A stretch of DNA of 64,000 nucleotides from Shewanella sp. Arc9-LZ (lineage in GTDB: Bacteria > Pseudomonadota > Gammaproteobacteria > Enterobacterales > Shewanellaceae). The notes under the pieces are model-generated. The model was not told where the DNA came from and ran no database searches. It was given only the letters and a program-made list of their open reading frames with translations. The DNA is taken from positions 2,108,001 to 2,172,000 of the forward strand of contig NZ_CP048031.1 in assembly GCF_010092445.1 (NCBI RefSeq), written 5' to 3'. This document shows positions 1 through 13,819 of the stretch, in pieces. Each line of letters begins with the position of its first letter. Positions within the stretch are counted from its first letter, which is position 1. Both the position numbers and the translations under genes were made by a program.

Positions 1-1041
1 GATCCACAAGCCATAACGTTAATGTTTATCATTATTGGGATTGGTCTTGCATTGTACTTCGGTTCTGGATTGCTTGCGCCTTTGCTGGTTGCTTTGGTGT
101 TAGCGTTTTTACTGGAGTGGCCGGTAGCACAAATGTCGCGACTGGGTATAAGCCGAACCGCTGCGGCAACAATCGTGTTGGTGGTATTTTTAGGGGTGAT
201 GATTATTTTGATGTTTGGTTTGGTGCCCAGTATTTGGCGTCAAGGGGTGTCATTGGTTACTGATTTACCCTCAATGATCGATAAGGGCATGCTAATTGTG
301 CGCGAGTTTAGCGCTGATTACCCGCAGTTTGTGAGTGCATCACAACTTGATTCGATGATGGAAGAAATTAATAAGATGCTTGATACACAGCACCTTATTG
401 ATTTAGGGAAACAAATTTTAGGTTATTCTGCGTCATTATTAGTGTTAATGGTGTACGCGATTTTAGTGCCATTGTTGGTATTTTTCTTTTTAAAAGACAA
501 AGACTTTTTATTAAACGGCAGCAAACGATTTTTCCCGTCTAACCGTGGTCTAGCGAGAAAAGTTTGGTTTGAAATGGACCAACAAATCTTTAATTATATT
601 CGTGGTAAAGTGATTGAAATTGTTATTGTTGGCGTAGCCAGTTATATCTTTTTTGCTATCATGGGGCTGCGTTACTCAGCACTACTAGGTGTATTGACAG
701 GCTTGTCGGTATTGATCCCATATGTTGGTGCTACTTTGGTTACATTGCCGATTGCATTAGTCGCATTTTTTCAATGGGGTTTTAGTGCTGAGTTTGGTTA
801 CTTAATGTTAGGTTATGGGATTATTCAGGCGCTAGATGGCAATGTATTGGTACCGCTATTGTTTTCTGATGCGGTTGATTTACACCCGGTTGTGATTATT
901 GCCGCCGTATTAGTCTTTGGGGGCTTATGGGGCGTTTGGGGAGTCTTTTTTGCCATACCACTAGCATCGCTAGTAAAAGCAGTCATTAATGCTTGGCCGA
1001 ATAACCAAGAGCAACAACGAGTCACACTTGACAGTGAATAA
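1..1041 (+). CDS. AI-2E family (PerM/YdiK-type) inner-membrane transporter, 5' end outside window
   Basis: This is a polytopic membrane protein of the AI-2E transporter family (formerly DUF20/UPF0118). Members are proposed exporters or permeases and most have no proven substrate. Hydrophobic segments occur throughout, with the soluble loop at about residues 90-130 of the visible part that the family usually has. The frame is open from base 1 (codons for D-P-Q-A-I-T-L precede the first ATG at 22), and that ATG has no ribosome binding site, so the true start is probably upstream and the gene is 5'-truncated by the window edge. A good terminator follows at 1096-1126. The family assignment is confident, the substrate unknown. 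Confidence 0.85.
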   Translation, partial: DPQAITLMFIIIGIGLALYFGSGLLAPLLVALVLAFLLEWPVAQMSRLGISRTAAATIVLVVFLGVMIILMFGLVPSIWRQGVSLVTDLPSMIDKGMLIVREFSADYPQFVSASQLDSMMEEINKMLDTQHLIDLGKQILGYSASLLVLMVYAILVPLLVFFFLKDKDFLLNGSKRFFPSNRGLARKVWFEMDQQIFNYIRGKVIEIVIVGVASYIFFAIMGLRYSALLGVLTGLSVLIPYVGATLVTLPIALVAFFQWGFSAEFGYLMLGYGIIQALDGNVLVPLLFSDAVDLHPVVIIAAVLVFGGLWGVWGVFFAIPLASLVKAVINAWPNNQEQQRVTLDSE

Positions 1042-1095
1042 CACTTGCCTGTGGTATTAAAACATCAGTACAGCAACAGAGCCGTTGGATACATT

Positions 1096-1126
1096 AAGCT
1101 AACCTCATTATGGGGTTAGCTTTTTT
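1096..1126 (+). terminator. Intrinsic terminator after the AI-2E family gene
   Basis: The arms AAGCTAACC (1096-1104) and GGTTAGCTT (1114-1122) pair perfectly around a 9-base loop and run into a T tract. It lies 55 bases after the stop codon. Confidence 0.8.
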
Positions 1127-1266
1127 ATTATTAGGCTTAAGTTGCGCCATATAGAGGTTATGACGAATGGAAATACAGATATAAAATAACTGCTAGGCAA
1201 ATAACAACGATTAAGAACGAGAAGATAGGCCAACATGGGCGTTATGCTATTTGCAACCCACTAAAT

Positions 1267-1315
1267 TATAGATAGGCTCATTTTATAGATAGGTTCATTT
1301 ATAGATAGGTTCATT
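1267..1315. repeat. Tandem repeat, about 16 bp x 3, at the 3' end of the DUF2897 gene
   Basis: Three near-identical copies of TATAGATAGGTTCATT start at 1267, 1284 and 1300; the first has one substitution and an extra T follows it. The array ends five bases before the stop codon of the minus-strand gene at 1321. It is one of several short tandem duplications in this window that sit at gene 3' ends. Confidence 0.85.
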
Positions 1316-1320
1316 GAGCA

Positions 1321-1554
1321 TTATAACGTTTTGTCTTTGCTGCCGTTGTCTTTCTCGTCTGAAGGTTCTTCAGTCAGTTTTTGTTCAGATTCTGGTGAAC
1401 TGGTTTCTTTTTCAGGATTTTGCTCTCGGTCTTTATGTTCACCAAATTGAGGCATTTTAAATTTGGCAGAATATTTCAACACCGCAATGTTACTTGCAAT
1501 AACGCCGATGACTAAAATGATAATTAGCCAAACTTCATAACCTTCTAGACTCAT
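1321..1554 (-). CDS. DUF2897 family small membrane protein
   Basis: A 77-residue protein with one N-terminal membrane helix (about residues 8-28, WLIIILVIGVIASNIAVL) followed by a highly charged hydrophilic tail rich in E, K, D and S. It resembles DUF2897 proteins of Shewanella and Vibrio, whose function is unknown. The start is supported by AAGGAG eight bases upstream of the ATG. It lies downstream of kdsB on the same strand with a gap of about 75 bases, so it could be the last gene of that transcript. The topology suggests an inner-membrane anchor with a cytoplasmic tail, which is inference. Confidence 0.75.
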   Translation of the reverse strand: MSLEGYEVWLIIILVIGVIASNIAVLKYSAKFKMPQFGEHKDREQNPEKETSSPESEQKLTEEPSDEKDNGSKDKTL

Positions 1555-1629
1555 TGGAAACTCCTTTTAACCTGCAATTTTATAGCTGATGTTGTTAAGA
1601 CAACACCAGCTATAAGCATATATGTTTGG

Positions 1630-2367
1630 TTAGTCGACGGCTAAACGTAGTTCACATTTGCGAATATCTTCAGGGGTATCGACTTCTGGAGAGTCAAATG
1701 CGCTGATAGCAATTTTAATTTTGTGGCCGTATTCGAGTGCGCGTAGCTGTTCTAATTTTTCGAGATCTTCAAGCCTACCTAAAGGTAACTTAGCAAAGGC
1801 ATTCACAAAACGCTTAGTGTAGCCATAAACACCTAAATGTTTGTAAACCGGATAGTCATTGGTATCGCGACCAAAGGGGATACGAGAGCGAGAGAAATAC
1901 AATGCATTATGGTCATTATCAAATACCATTTTAACGTGCATAGGATCGTCTAATTCTTTTTTATCGACGATTTCAAATCCTAATGTCGCCATTTCGAATT
2001 CACCAGGGTGACGTTCAAATAGACTTATGATTTGTTCGATTGAGATAGGATCAATCAGCGGTTGATCGCCTTGTAAATTAATCACTAAATCGTCATCGTT
2101 AAGACCAAGCAATGCAATGGCATCATTAATACGGTCGGTACCAGAGGCGGCATCAGGGCTGGTCATTACGACTTTACCACCAAAGGATTCAACGGCATCT
2201 TTAATGCGGTCGTCATCTGTAGCAACATAGATGCTATCGAGGCCTTTTGCTAATGATGCACGTTCATAAACGTGTTGGATCATGGGTTTACCATTAATCG
2301 GGGCTAGCGGCTTGCCCGGGAAACGGCTTGAACCATAACGTGCCGGGATTAATAGAGTAACTTTCAT
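1630..2367 (-). CDS. kdsB: CMP-Kdo / CMP-8-amino-Kdo synthetase (KdsB)
   Basis: A sugar nucleotidyltransferase of 245 residues, the usual KdsB length, that activates Kdo-type sugars with CTP for the lipopolysaccharide inner core. The N-terminal CTP-binding motif [14 protein letters not shown] is at residues 8-21, with [10 protein letters not shown] near residue 95 and the ASGTDRI segment before it. Because kdnB and kdnA lie directly upstream on the same strand, the physiological substrate is probably 8-amino-3,8-dideoxy-manno-octulosonate, as established for the Shewanella oneidensis kdnA-kdnB-kdsB set. A small hairpin separates it from kdnB, so expression may be partly uncoupled. It acts in the cytoplasm. 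Confidence 0.93.
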   Translation of the reverse strand: MKVTLLIPARYGSSRFPGKPLAPINGKPMIQHVYERASLAKGLDSIYVATDDDRIKDAVESFGGKVVMTSPDAASGTDRINDAIALLGLNDDDLVINLQGDQPLIDPISIEQIISLFERHPGEFEMATLGFEIVDKKELDDPMHVKMVFDNDHNALYFSRSRIPFGRDTNDYPVYKHLGVYGYTKRFVNAFAKLPLGRLEDLEKLEQLRALEYGHKIKIAISAFDSPEVDTPEDIRKCELRLAVD

Positions 2368-2412
2368 TAATATGACCTACTTGTGGTTGTGACAATAATA
2401 TAGACAATAAAT

Positions 2413-2436
2413 AAAAGGGCTCATAAGAGCCCTTTA
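2413..2436 (-). terminator. Hairpin between kdnB and kdsB
   Basis: AAAGGGCTC and GAGCCCTTT form a short perfect stem around ATAA in the 88-base gap between kdnB and kdsB. On the minus strand the stem is followed by only a few T residues, so it may be a weak or partial terminator that lowers kdsB expression. Confidence 0.5.
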
Positions 2437-2455
2437 TGACTTAATCTGTCGTTTA

Positions 2456-3574
<1,119 letters not shown>

Positions 3575-3597
3575 TCACTGACTGAGAGGCATCAATG

Positions 3598-4794
<1,197 letters not shown>

Positions 4795-4897
4795 CTAAAA
4801 ATTCTGCGCATAGTAGCGCTAAATAAACTGAATGATTATAACGTTCTTCAGTGGTGGTTCGCGACTTTTATTGCATATTTTTAATAACAATAAACAA

Positions 4898-4919
4898 AGG
4901 CCTGCTAAATAACAGGCCT
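4898..4919 (-). terminator. Probable terminator after the carbonic anhydrase gene
   Basis: AGGCCTG and CAGGCCT form a perfect 7-bp stem around an 8-base loop 33 bases past the carbonic anhydrase stop. The minus-strand sequence after it is T-rich but interrupted. Confidence 0.6.
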
Positions 4920-4951
4920 ATTAAAAGTGTAAATGGAGATAGAAGGCAAGG

Positions 4952-5566
4952 TTAAGCTAAATTGCGCCCATGAAGACGGTCGATTGTCACGTCTAAATCT
5001 GTGAGTAATCCGTTATTAATTCCGTAAATCCAACCATGTATTGCAACATCTTGGCCACGATCCCATGCTTCTTGAACTATGTTGGTCGACACAACATTTG
5101 ACACTTGTTCCATCACATTAAGCTCACACAGGCGATCAAAACGCCCTTGTTCACTCATCGATTCAAGAGCATCCTCGTGAATACGATAAATGTCACGTAA
5201 ATGTCCGAGCCAATTGTCAATCAGGCCCAGTCGCTCTTTATTCATTGCCGCACGAACACCACCACAGCCATAATGCCCAACGACCATGATGTGCTTTACT
5301 TTTAGTACATCGACAGCATATTGCAGCACTGATAAACAATTTAAATCTGTGTGAATGACCATATTAGCGATGTTACGGTGAACAAACACTTCACCGGGTA
5401 ATAAGTCGATAATCTGATTAGAAGGCACTCGGCTATCTGAGCAACCAATCCATAAGTATTCTGGGTTTTGTTGTTTTGCCAGTTGCGCAAAAAAGGTAGG
5501 ATCTTCTTTGTTGATCCGTTCAGCCCAACGGCGATTATTATCAAATAATGGTTTAAGAAGTTTCAT
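4952..5566 (-). CDS. can: Beta-class carbonic anhydrase (Can)
   Basis: Zinc enzyme interconverting carbon dioxide and bicarbonate in the cytoplasm. The beta-class zinc ligands are visible: Cys and Asp in [10 protein letters not shown] (about residues 39-48) and His and Cys in [10 protein letters not shown] (about residues 96-105). At 204 residues and with the N-terminal [18 protein letters not shown] it matches Escherichia coli Can rather than CynT. It appears monocistronic, with a hairpin downstream and about 110 bases to the next gene upstream. Confidence 0.93.
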   Translation of the reverse strand: MKLLKPLFDNNRRWAERINKEDPTFFAQLAKQQNPEYLWIGCSDSRVPSNQIIDLLPGEVFVHRNIANMVIHTDLNCLSVLQYAVDVLKVKHIMVVGHYGCGGVRAAMNKERLGLIDNWLGHLRDIYRIHEDALESMSEQGRFDRLCELNVMEQVSNVVSTNIVQEAWDRGQDVAIHGWIYGINNGLLTDLDVTIDRLHGRNLA

Positions 5567-5675
5567 GAGCGCTCGAATTAGGTCGTTTTTTACCGGTAAG
5601 GTATTACAGGTAATATGTCATTTTGTTATGAGTATATCAGCAATGCCGACGAATCTGGTCTATCCATTGAGGTGA

Positions 5676-6524
5676 TTAATTAAAATTAACTTTACTCAAA
5701 AAATCAACAAGATGCTGATTAAAAATGGCTGATTTTTCGATGTTAGCTAAGTGACCAGCTTGTTCAATGTGCAATAATTGACTGCCATCAATACAGTCAT
5801 GCATTAAATAACTTTCCAGCGCGGTACGCAAATAACCACTTAATCCTACGGCCACCAAAGTCGGTAATGTTAATAACTCAACCGATTCGAGTGTGTCACG
5901 TTTGAATATGGCCATATTGGCAAATTTAAGTAACGCAGTAAGTTGAGCGCCAGAGTAAGACGTTAATTCAGCGCTAAATTGTGCAACAGTATTAGCTAGA
6001 TTGGGGTCTTGGTTGACCAATTGCTCAATTTCTTTACTAAAATATAATGTGCTAATGGTTTGTGCAAGGTCTGATGATATAGCTTGGTCGTTGGCAACTT
6101 GAGCCATTAACCCTTGGTATTTAACGCAATTAACTTGCGGTTCAAATCCCACAAAACTGTTTAACATCACCAAGCCATTAATGCGAGCCGGTGCATGTAA
6201 TATAAGCTCTGCCGCAATTGCACCGCCACTACCATGACCTACGATGGCGGCAGAGTTGATTTCAAGCTTATCCATTAACGTTAATACGTTTTGGGCCACA
6301 TCTTGTAAATTTCCAACAGATTCTGGGATAGTGGTTGTTTGACCATGGCCCCAAAAGTCGATGGCAATACATCGATACTGTGATGACAGTTGGTCAATTT
6401 GCGATCGCCACATAGTGCTATTGGTGAGTAAGCCATGACAAAAAATAACAACAGGTCCATGTCCTTCATCTAAGTAATACAGTGGTTGATTATCAATTTC
6501 TATGTGATGCATTAAAGTGGACAT
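5676..6524 (-). CDS. Alpha/beta hydrolase-fold protein with degenerate catalytic residues
   Basis: The fold is clear from the oxyanion region FCHGLLTNSTMWRSQ and the strand-elbow region IVGHGSGGAIAAE. The position usually occupied by the nucleophilic serine (GHSMGG in typical members) is a glycine here, GHGSGG. The usual acidic residue after strand 6 is also not evident (TLVAVGLSGYL), while the late histidine is kept (QAGHLANIE). It may be a non-canonical or inactive member. An in-frame ATG at 6560 forms a TAATG junction with the upstream peptidase gene. I favour 6524, nearer the conserved fold start, but neither start has a strong binding site. The substrate is unknown. Confidence 0.75.
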   Translation of the reverse strand: MSTLMHHIEIDNQPLYYLDEGHGPVVIFCHGLLTNSTMWRSQIDQLSSQYRCIAIDFWGHGQTTTIPESVGNLQDVAQNVLTLMDKLEINSAAIVGHGSGGAIAAELILHAPARINGLVMLNSFVGFEPQVNCVKYQGLMAQVANDQAISSDLAQTISTLYFSKEIEQLVNQDPNLANTVAQFSAELTSYSGAQLTALLKFANMAIFKRDTLESVELLTLPTLVAVGLSGYLRTALESYLMHDCIDGSQLLHIEQAGHLANIEKSAIFNQHLVDFLSKVNFN

Positions 6525-6559
6525 AACAAACTCATTCAAAGAGGAAATGCGCGCAAACA

Positions 6560-8735
<2,176 letters not shown>

Positions 8736-8901
8736 AAGAATACTCCATTAATGTCGATAGGGTTGTCATGTAAGGCTTGGCTTTGTAGATAAGCCTGAAA
8801 AAGTGCCTTATGTAAAAGGGATATCATTGAATGCATTTAACAACATTGTGGCATTGTGAAGCGGCTTGAACAAGCCGAAGACGGTGTTTTGAAAAGATTT
8901 C

Positions 8902-8946
8902 ATAATATGCAACCTACGCTCACTTAAGCTGAAGGTTGCATATTAT
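8902..8946. other. Perfect 14-bp inverted repeat between crr and the ArsC-like gene
   Basis: ATAATATGCAACCT (8902-8915) and AGGTTGCATATTAT (8933-8946) are exact reverse complements around a 17-base loop, in a 275-base intergenic gap. No T tract follows on either strand, so it is not a standard terminator. It could be the crr 3' structure, a protein site, or a remnant of a small repeat. A smaller hairpin, CGGCTTG/CAAGCCG, lies at about 8862-8877. Confidence 0.55.
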
Positions 8947-9010
8947 TGTGGCGCGATAGTTTACGATAACCATTGAATAGGGTTGTTAAATAGATAGAGT
9001 CAACTTGATG

Positions 9011-9520
9011 TTACATTTGCACCGTAAAAATAATATCTTTACCAGCAACAACGCTGCCTTGAGCCTTATCTAATTGTTTAACGTCTTCCATATTGGCCAG
9101 CACTACCGGAGTCAGTAAACTGTCGACTTTGCCGCGTAAATAGGCAAGGTCGAAAGACAAAATCGGTTCACCGGCTTTAACTTGCTGACCTTCTTCGGCC
9201 AAACGTTTAAAGCCATTACCTCGCAGTTCAACGGTTCCAACCCCAAAGTGCACAAACAGTTCAAGCCCTTGTGGAGACTCAATGCTAAATGCATGGTTGG
9301 TTTCAAAAATTTTACCTATGGTGCCATCTATCGGAGCGACAATAAATTCGCCCTTTGGGTCGATAGCAATGCCATCGCCAACAATTTTTTCAGCAAATAC
9401 CACGTCGGGTACTTTTTCAATTGCAACAATATCACCAGATACAGGTGCATAAATGGCAATACCACCTGTTAATGGTGGTTGGCCAGAAATAAGTCGTCTA
9501 ATACGGCTTAAAAATCCCAT
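9011..9520 (-). CDS. crr: PTS glucose-type enzyme IIA (Crr)
   Basis: A cytoplasmic phosphocarrier of 169 residues, the same length as E. coli EIIA-Glc. The phosphorylation-site segment LELFVHFGVGTVELRGNGF contains the active histidine, and the partner histidine is in FETNHAFSIESP. It is the third gene of ptsH-ptsI-crr. In relatives the phosphorylation state of Crr controls adenylate cyclase and non-PTS permeases, which could matter here because a large non-PTS glucan locus lies about 10 kb away; that link is inference. No cognate sugar-specific IIB/IIC is in the window. Confidence 0.94.
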   Translation of the reverse strand: MGFLSRIRRLISGQPPLTGGIAIYAPVSGDIVAIEKVPDVVFAEKIVGDGIAIDPKGEFIVAPIDGTIGKIFETNHAFSIESPQGLELFVHFGVGTVELRGNGFKRLAEEGQQVKAGEPILSFDLAYLRGKVDSLLTPVVLANMEDVKQLDKAQGSVVAGKDIIFTVQM

Positions 9521-9598
9521 AAGAACAAGCCTCTTTTATTAATATTTTTATGCGGTTAATTGTAAACGGCTCTGCGAACTTTACCAACTTTATTCGTG

Positions 9599-11323
9599 CT
9601 ATTGATTGTAATCAAGTGCAAAAGCGTTAATGGCTGAGCGTATATCAGTAATTCGAGTTAACAAAGCAATGTGTTGTGCATGGCGGACATATTCAGCGTA
9701 ATGCCCCTTAATCAATGCCACTTTTACATCTAATAAATTAGCTGGGTTGATACTCAATTCATCAAGCCCAAGTCCGACTAATAAAGGTAAGACGCGTGGA
9801 TCGCTACCAAGTTCACCACATAAAGAGACTTTAACGTTTGCCTTTTTACAGTGGTTTATGCTGATGGAAATTAACTGGATAACAGCAGGTGACAGAGGCG
9901 GATATTGTTTGGCTAAATGCGGATTAGTACGATCGGCCGCTAAAGTATACTGGGTTAAATCATTGGTGCCGATACTGACAAAATCAAGCAGTGGCAGCAT
10001 GCTGGGTAGGTTCATAACTGCTGCTGGGGTTTCAACCACAATGCCGTAACTCAGGGTACCAAAACCTTTTTCTTGTTCAATTAACTCCGCTTTGGCACGT
10101 TCAATTAATAAAAACGCGGCGTCAAGTTCTTCAACCTGGCTAACCATCGGAAACATTAATCGAACTTGGCCATGGTTTGCCGCCCGAAGTATCGCTTTTA
10201 CTTGGGGGATAAAGGTCTCTGGGTGCGCCAAACTATAGCGAATACCACGAATACCAAGGGCTGGGTTGTCTTCGTTATTTTGCGGCAAACAAGGGATCTC
10301 TTTATCTGCGCCAATATCAAACGTTCGAATAGTCAACACGTCGCCTTGTAAACTATGCAGAGCATCGCTATAGAGTTTATATTGTTGCTGTTCATCGGGT
10401 AGCGCTTTAGCATTCATCAATAAAAATTCGGTACGAAACAAGCCAATACCTTGTGCTCCGACTTCGGCTGTATGAGATATTTCACTCAGATTACCCACAT
10501 TAGCCAGCAAAGTGATCTTATGACCATCAAGGGTTTGACTGGGCTTATCTTTATAAATCATCAATGCTTGACGACGCAGCAATTCTTGTTGTTGTTTTTG
10601 CTTTAACTGGTCGAAAAGTTCAGGTGATGGGGCGATATGTAACTCACCTGACATACCATCTAAAATGAGCTGCGAGCCATCTATGATGAGGTTTTCAGAT
10701 TGTGAGAATTGATAATTAAGTAACGCTGGAATACCCGCTGCCCGAGCTAAAATCGCAGTATGGCTTGTTAGGCCTCCAGATTCGAGAATGAGTCCGGTAA
10801 TGTGGGTTAGTGGCAATATGGCAAATTCAGCAGGAGTTAAATCATCAGCGAGCAAAATGGTGTCTTCTGCGAGTGTTGATAAGTCCCATTGCAAATGGCC
10901 ATGCAAAGCACTGGTGAGGCGTTTAGCCAAACAAATAATATCACCGCTACGATTGGCTAAATAAGGGTCGTCTAATGACGACATTTCTGCTGCATGTTGA
11001 TTAAAAATCCGATCAACCGCGACAGCTGCGCAAACTCTAAATTGATTAATATGTTGATGTAGTTGCTGCTGCAGCTCCTCATCTTCTAGCAACATAATAT
11101 CGCTATCAATGAGTTGGAAATTATCACAATCTGGGCACAGGTGATGTTGGCAGTGTTGTAAATGTGCAATCAAGTGATGAATTGCCTGGGTTAACTGTTG
11201 CTGTTGCTGGTCAATTTGTTCAATAGAAAGCAGTTTAAAATCGAGTGGTGGCAGTTGGGTGGTAATAGTTAATGCTTTACCAAAAGCGATACCTGCAGAT
11301 ACAACGATTCCATTGATTGACAT
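9599..11323 (-). CDS. ptsI: PTS enzyme I (PtsI)
   Basis: Phosphoenolpyruvate:protein phosphotransferase of 574 residues, normal length. The phospho-histidine segment is GGLTSHTAILARAAGIPA (about residues 183-200). The C-terminal PEP-binding half carries GIGLFRTEFLLM, TIRTFDIGADK and FVSIGTNDLTQYTLAADR, and the active cysteine region is VSLCGELGSD. It lies 12 bases after ptsH and 78 bases before crr, all on the minus strand, so one operon is likely. It passes phosphate to HPr. Confidence 0.95.
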   Translation of the reverse strand: MSINGIVVSAGIAFGKALTITTQLPPLDFKLLSIEQIDQQQQQLTQAIHHLIAHLQHCQHHLCPDCDNFQLIDSDIMLLEDEELQQQLHQHINQFRVCAAVAVDRIFNQHAAEMSSLDDPYLANRSGDIICLAKRLTSALHGHLQWDLSTLAEDTILLADDLTPAEFAILPLTHITGLILESGGLTSHTAILARAAGIPALLNYQFSQSENLIIDGSQLILDGMSGELHIAPSPELFDQLKQKQQQELLRRQALMIYKDKPSQTLDGHKITLLANVGNLSEISHTAEVGAQGIGLFRTEFLLMNAKALPDEQQQYKLYSDALHSLQGDVLTIRTFDIGADKEIPCLPQNNEDNPALGIRGIRYSLAHPETFIPQVKAILRAANHGQVRLMFPMVSQVEELDAAFLLIERAKAELIEQEKGFGTLSYGIVVETPAAVMNLPSMLPLLDFVSIGTNDLTQYTLAADRTNPHLAKQYPPLSPAVIQLISISINHCKKANVKVSLCGELGSDPRVLPLLVGLGLDELSINPANLLDVKVALIKGHYAEYVRHAQHIALLTRITDIRSAINAFALDYNQ

Positions 11324-11335
11324 AACGTTGTCCTA

Positions 11336-11593
11336 TTAACTAAGCGTAATCAGCATTGAGGCTATTTTGTCAACGGCTGCTTGGCCGTGTTCACCTGACG
11401 CTAACACCGTCACAGACATGCCTTGGTAAAGGCCTAATGTTTGCAACTTAAATAAACTTTTCGCACTGGCTTGTTTTCCATTACATTCGACCATAATGTC
11501 GCAATCAAACTCTTTTGCCTCTTTTACCAGTAATGCCGCTGGACGGGTGTGAATACCGTGAGGAGCAACAATGGTGACCGTTTTTTGATACAT
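11336..11593 (-). CDS. ptsH: PTS phosphocarrier protein HPr
   Basis: Small phosphocarrier between enzyme I and enzymes II. The active histidine is in APHGIHTRPAALLVKEAK, and the regulatory-helix region with serine is KQASAKSLFKLQTLGLYQG. I choose the ATG at 11593, giving MYQKTVTIVAPHG and 85 residues, the canonical HPr length; an ATG nine bases upstream adds three residues. It is the first gene of ptsHI-crr. Confidence 0.94.
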   Translation of the reverse strand: MYQKTVTIVAPHGIHTRPAALLVKEAKEFDCDIMVECNGKQASAKSLFKLQTLGLYQGMSVTVLASGEHGQAAVDKIASMLITLS

Positions 11594-11927
11594 AAACAAC
11601 ATACTCTGTAATGAATGACAACTAAATACTCATCGGATTAAGTATCAATATTTCAATAAGCTAGTCGAAAGTACTCACTAGCCATTTGGTTGAAAAATGC
11701 TTGTAGAACCCAAGTTTTTAATCTGATGGAGACAATATACCCTAAAGTCAGAAGGGCTAAAAGTGATGTTCGACTCGAAATGATCTGCGATGTAATCATC
11801 AAGGATATAAGCCAATATTGGTAGTGCTAAGAATGAGAGGGTTTAGCAGGTAAAAAACTAAGGCTTTTGGGGCTGACATTTGCAATGCTCCGCCTGACAA
11901 GCCTTAGTCAATAAATCGTTTTATTAA
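11594..11927. other. Intergenic region between ptsH and the chemoreceptor gene
   Basis: A 334-base gap that should hold the pts promoter (minus strand) and the chemoreceptor 3' end. Apart from the terminator at 11852-11907 I see no open reading frame, repeat or convincing promoter. Confidence 0.5.
11852..11907 (-). terminator. Intrinsic terminator of the chemoreceptor gene
   Basis: On the minus strand CTAAGGCTT pairs with AAGCCTTAG across a 32-base loop that can itself fold, followed directly by six T residues. It lies about 20 bases past the chemoreceptor stop. Confidence 0.75.
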
Positions 11928-13544
11928 TTATATTTTAAATTGCCCTAGTGTTTTGCTCATATCAACACTAATGGCTTGCAACGATTGCGCTGCCTGGCTG
12001 TGGGTTTCGTTAGCGGTTAACGACTGTTCGGTGAGTTCAGAAATGGTATTGACGTTGACATTGATGTCTTCGGTAACCAATGCTTGTTCTTCAGTGGCAC
12101 TAGCAAGTTGTGCTGTCATGCCACTAATATTATCGATGAGTGCTAGAATTTCGATAATTGCATCGCTTGACTGTACGGCTTTTGACTGTAACTGAGCAGA
12201 CTCCCGTTGGGTATGAGTAATGCTGTCGATAACCGATTGAATACCCGTTTGGATCTGACTAATAATTTTATTGATTTCATTAGTCGATGACTGAGTTCTA
12301 TTCGCGAGTGCTCGTACTTCATCTGCCACTACAGCAAAGCCTCGACCATGTTCACCGGCTCGTGCTGCTTCAATGGCGGCATTGAGCGCAAGCAGGTTAG
12401 TTTGATCTGCAATACTGCCAATAACATCAAGAATACTGCCAATCTCAGCGGATGAATGACTCAGTGTTAGTGACACTGTTTCAGCTTGATGTAATTCATG
12501 GACTAAACTTTGTGTTTGTTCAACGGTTTGTTGCATCAATTTTTGATTCTGTTCCGCTTGATGTTTTACATTAGCGGCACCGTCAGCTGCATCTTGTGTA
12601 TTTCGTGCCATTTCTTGGCTAGTCGATAACATCTGGTTGATAGCCGCGGCGACACTTTGGGTTTCACTATGCACTTGATTCGCGCTTTGATTAGATGACT
12701 TTACGGTGTCTAATAAATGTATGGCTTCATCATTTAAGGTATGCCCGAGCGGTTGCAAATTAGCCACCATATTGGCAATTTTAATCACAAATTGATTGAA
12801 TGCATCAGCCAATTTAGCCACTTCGTCGTTACCTTCAGTCGACAAACGCTGGGTCAAGTCACCTTCACCTTTGGCTATCTGTTCCATCGCATCGATCGTG
12901 ACGTTAAGAGGTTGGGTAATGGAATGATTCAACAATAAAAAGAATGCAAAAATAGGCACTGAAATAATCATCATGATAATAAAATAGTCAATAATGATAC
13001 CCGTCATGCTTTCATTAACATCGTTGACGTTAGCTTGAGTGATTAAGGTCCAATCAAGGGCTGAATAATACTGCGCTGCGACTAATACTGTTTGAGGCTG
13101 ATTTTGTTGGTCGACAATAGCAAGTTCATTTTGTGCGATGTTGTTTTTTTTGGCGTTAGCGATCAATTGTTGATATGAATTAGAGCCGTTGAATGTTGCT
13201 AAATTGGCAAGTGGTTTACCGATAGAGTTTTGATTAAGCGGATTAACAATAATGCGGTCTTGGTTATCAACAATGATAAAAGCTTGATGATCATTAACCT
13301 CAATTTGACTGGCAAATTGGCTTAATATTTCAACCGTAGCGTCCGGCTTAGCCAATTTAAACGCATCAAGAGTGCTACTTAATTGGCTGACTTGTCCACT
13401 TATCTGCTTATATTTTTCCTCAATTAAATGATTATATTGTTCTTTAATTGAAAAAGAACCGAAAACCACAGTGCCTACAGCAGCTAAAGCTAACATAATG
13501 AATAAGCGCTTTAAAATGGTTAAGCGTCTTAATAATCCAATCAT
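11928..13544 (-). CDS. Methyl-accepting chemotaxis protein with periplasmic sensor, HAMP and signalling domains
   Basis: A transmembrane chemoreceptor signalling through CheA/CheW. In order: an N-terminal membrane helix ([17 protein letters not shown]), a periplasmic ligand domain of about 170 residues with a Cache/PAS-like look ([22 protein letters not shown]), a second helix ([21 protein letters not shown]), a HAMP domain ([26 protein letters not shown]), then the cytoplasmic hairpin. The conserved hairpin tip reads [20 protein letters not shown] followed by [21 protein letters not shown] prefer the start at 13544, six bases after AGGA; an ATG is directly upstream at 13547 and an unlikely one at 13637. 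The ligand is unknown. Confidence 0.9.
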   Translation of the reverse strand: MIGLLRRLTILKRLFIMLALAAVGTVVFGSFSIKEQYNHLIEEKYKQISGQVSQLSSTLDAFKLAKPDATVEILSQFASQIEVNDHQAFIIVDNQDRIIVNPLNQNSIGKPLANLATFNGSNSYQQLIANAKKNNIAQNELAIVDQQNQPQTVLVAAQYYSALDWTLITQANVNDVNESMTGIIIDYFIIMMIISVPIFAFFLLLNHSITQPLNVTIDAMEQIAKGEGDLTQRLSTEGNDEVAKLADAFNQFVIKIANMVANLQPLGHTLNDEAIHLLDTVKSSNQSANQVHSETQSVAAAINQMLSTSQEMARNTQDAADGAANVKHQAEQNQKLMQQTVEQTQSLVHELHQAETVSLTLSHSSAEIGSILDVIGSIADQTNLLALNAAIEAARAGEHGRGFAVVADEVRALANRTQSSTNEINKIISQIQTGIQSVIDSITHTQRESAQLQSKAVQSSDAIIEILALIDNISGMTAQLASATEEQALVTEDINVNVNTISELTEQSLTANETHSQAAQSLQAISVDMSKTLGQFKI

Positions 13545-13819
13545 CATCAGTCCTAATTCAAACAATCCATACAAAGTTGTGCGATTATAATGAAAATATG
13601 AAAAAACACAAGCTTGAAAGATTGTTTTTGTGAGCAAACAGCTGATTTTTACATTTGTTAATTGAATGTGTTTATTTGTAAAAAATTATTGATTATCAAA
13701 TGATTAGTGTACCATTAAGTTTGATTGGTTAATTAACATGCTAATCGATTGTTTTAATTTTGATTTTTTTTTGATTTACCCGCAAGATTAGCTTAATTAA
13801 TGGATAAGGTACCTACGTT

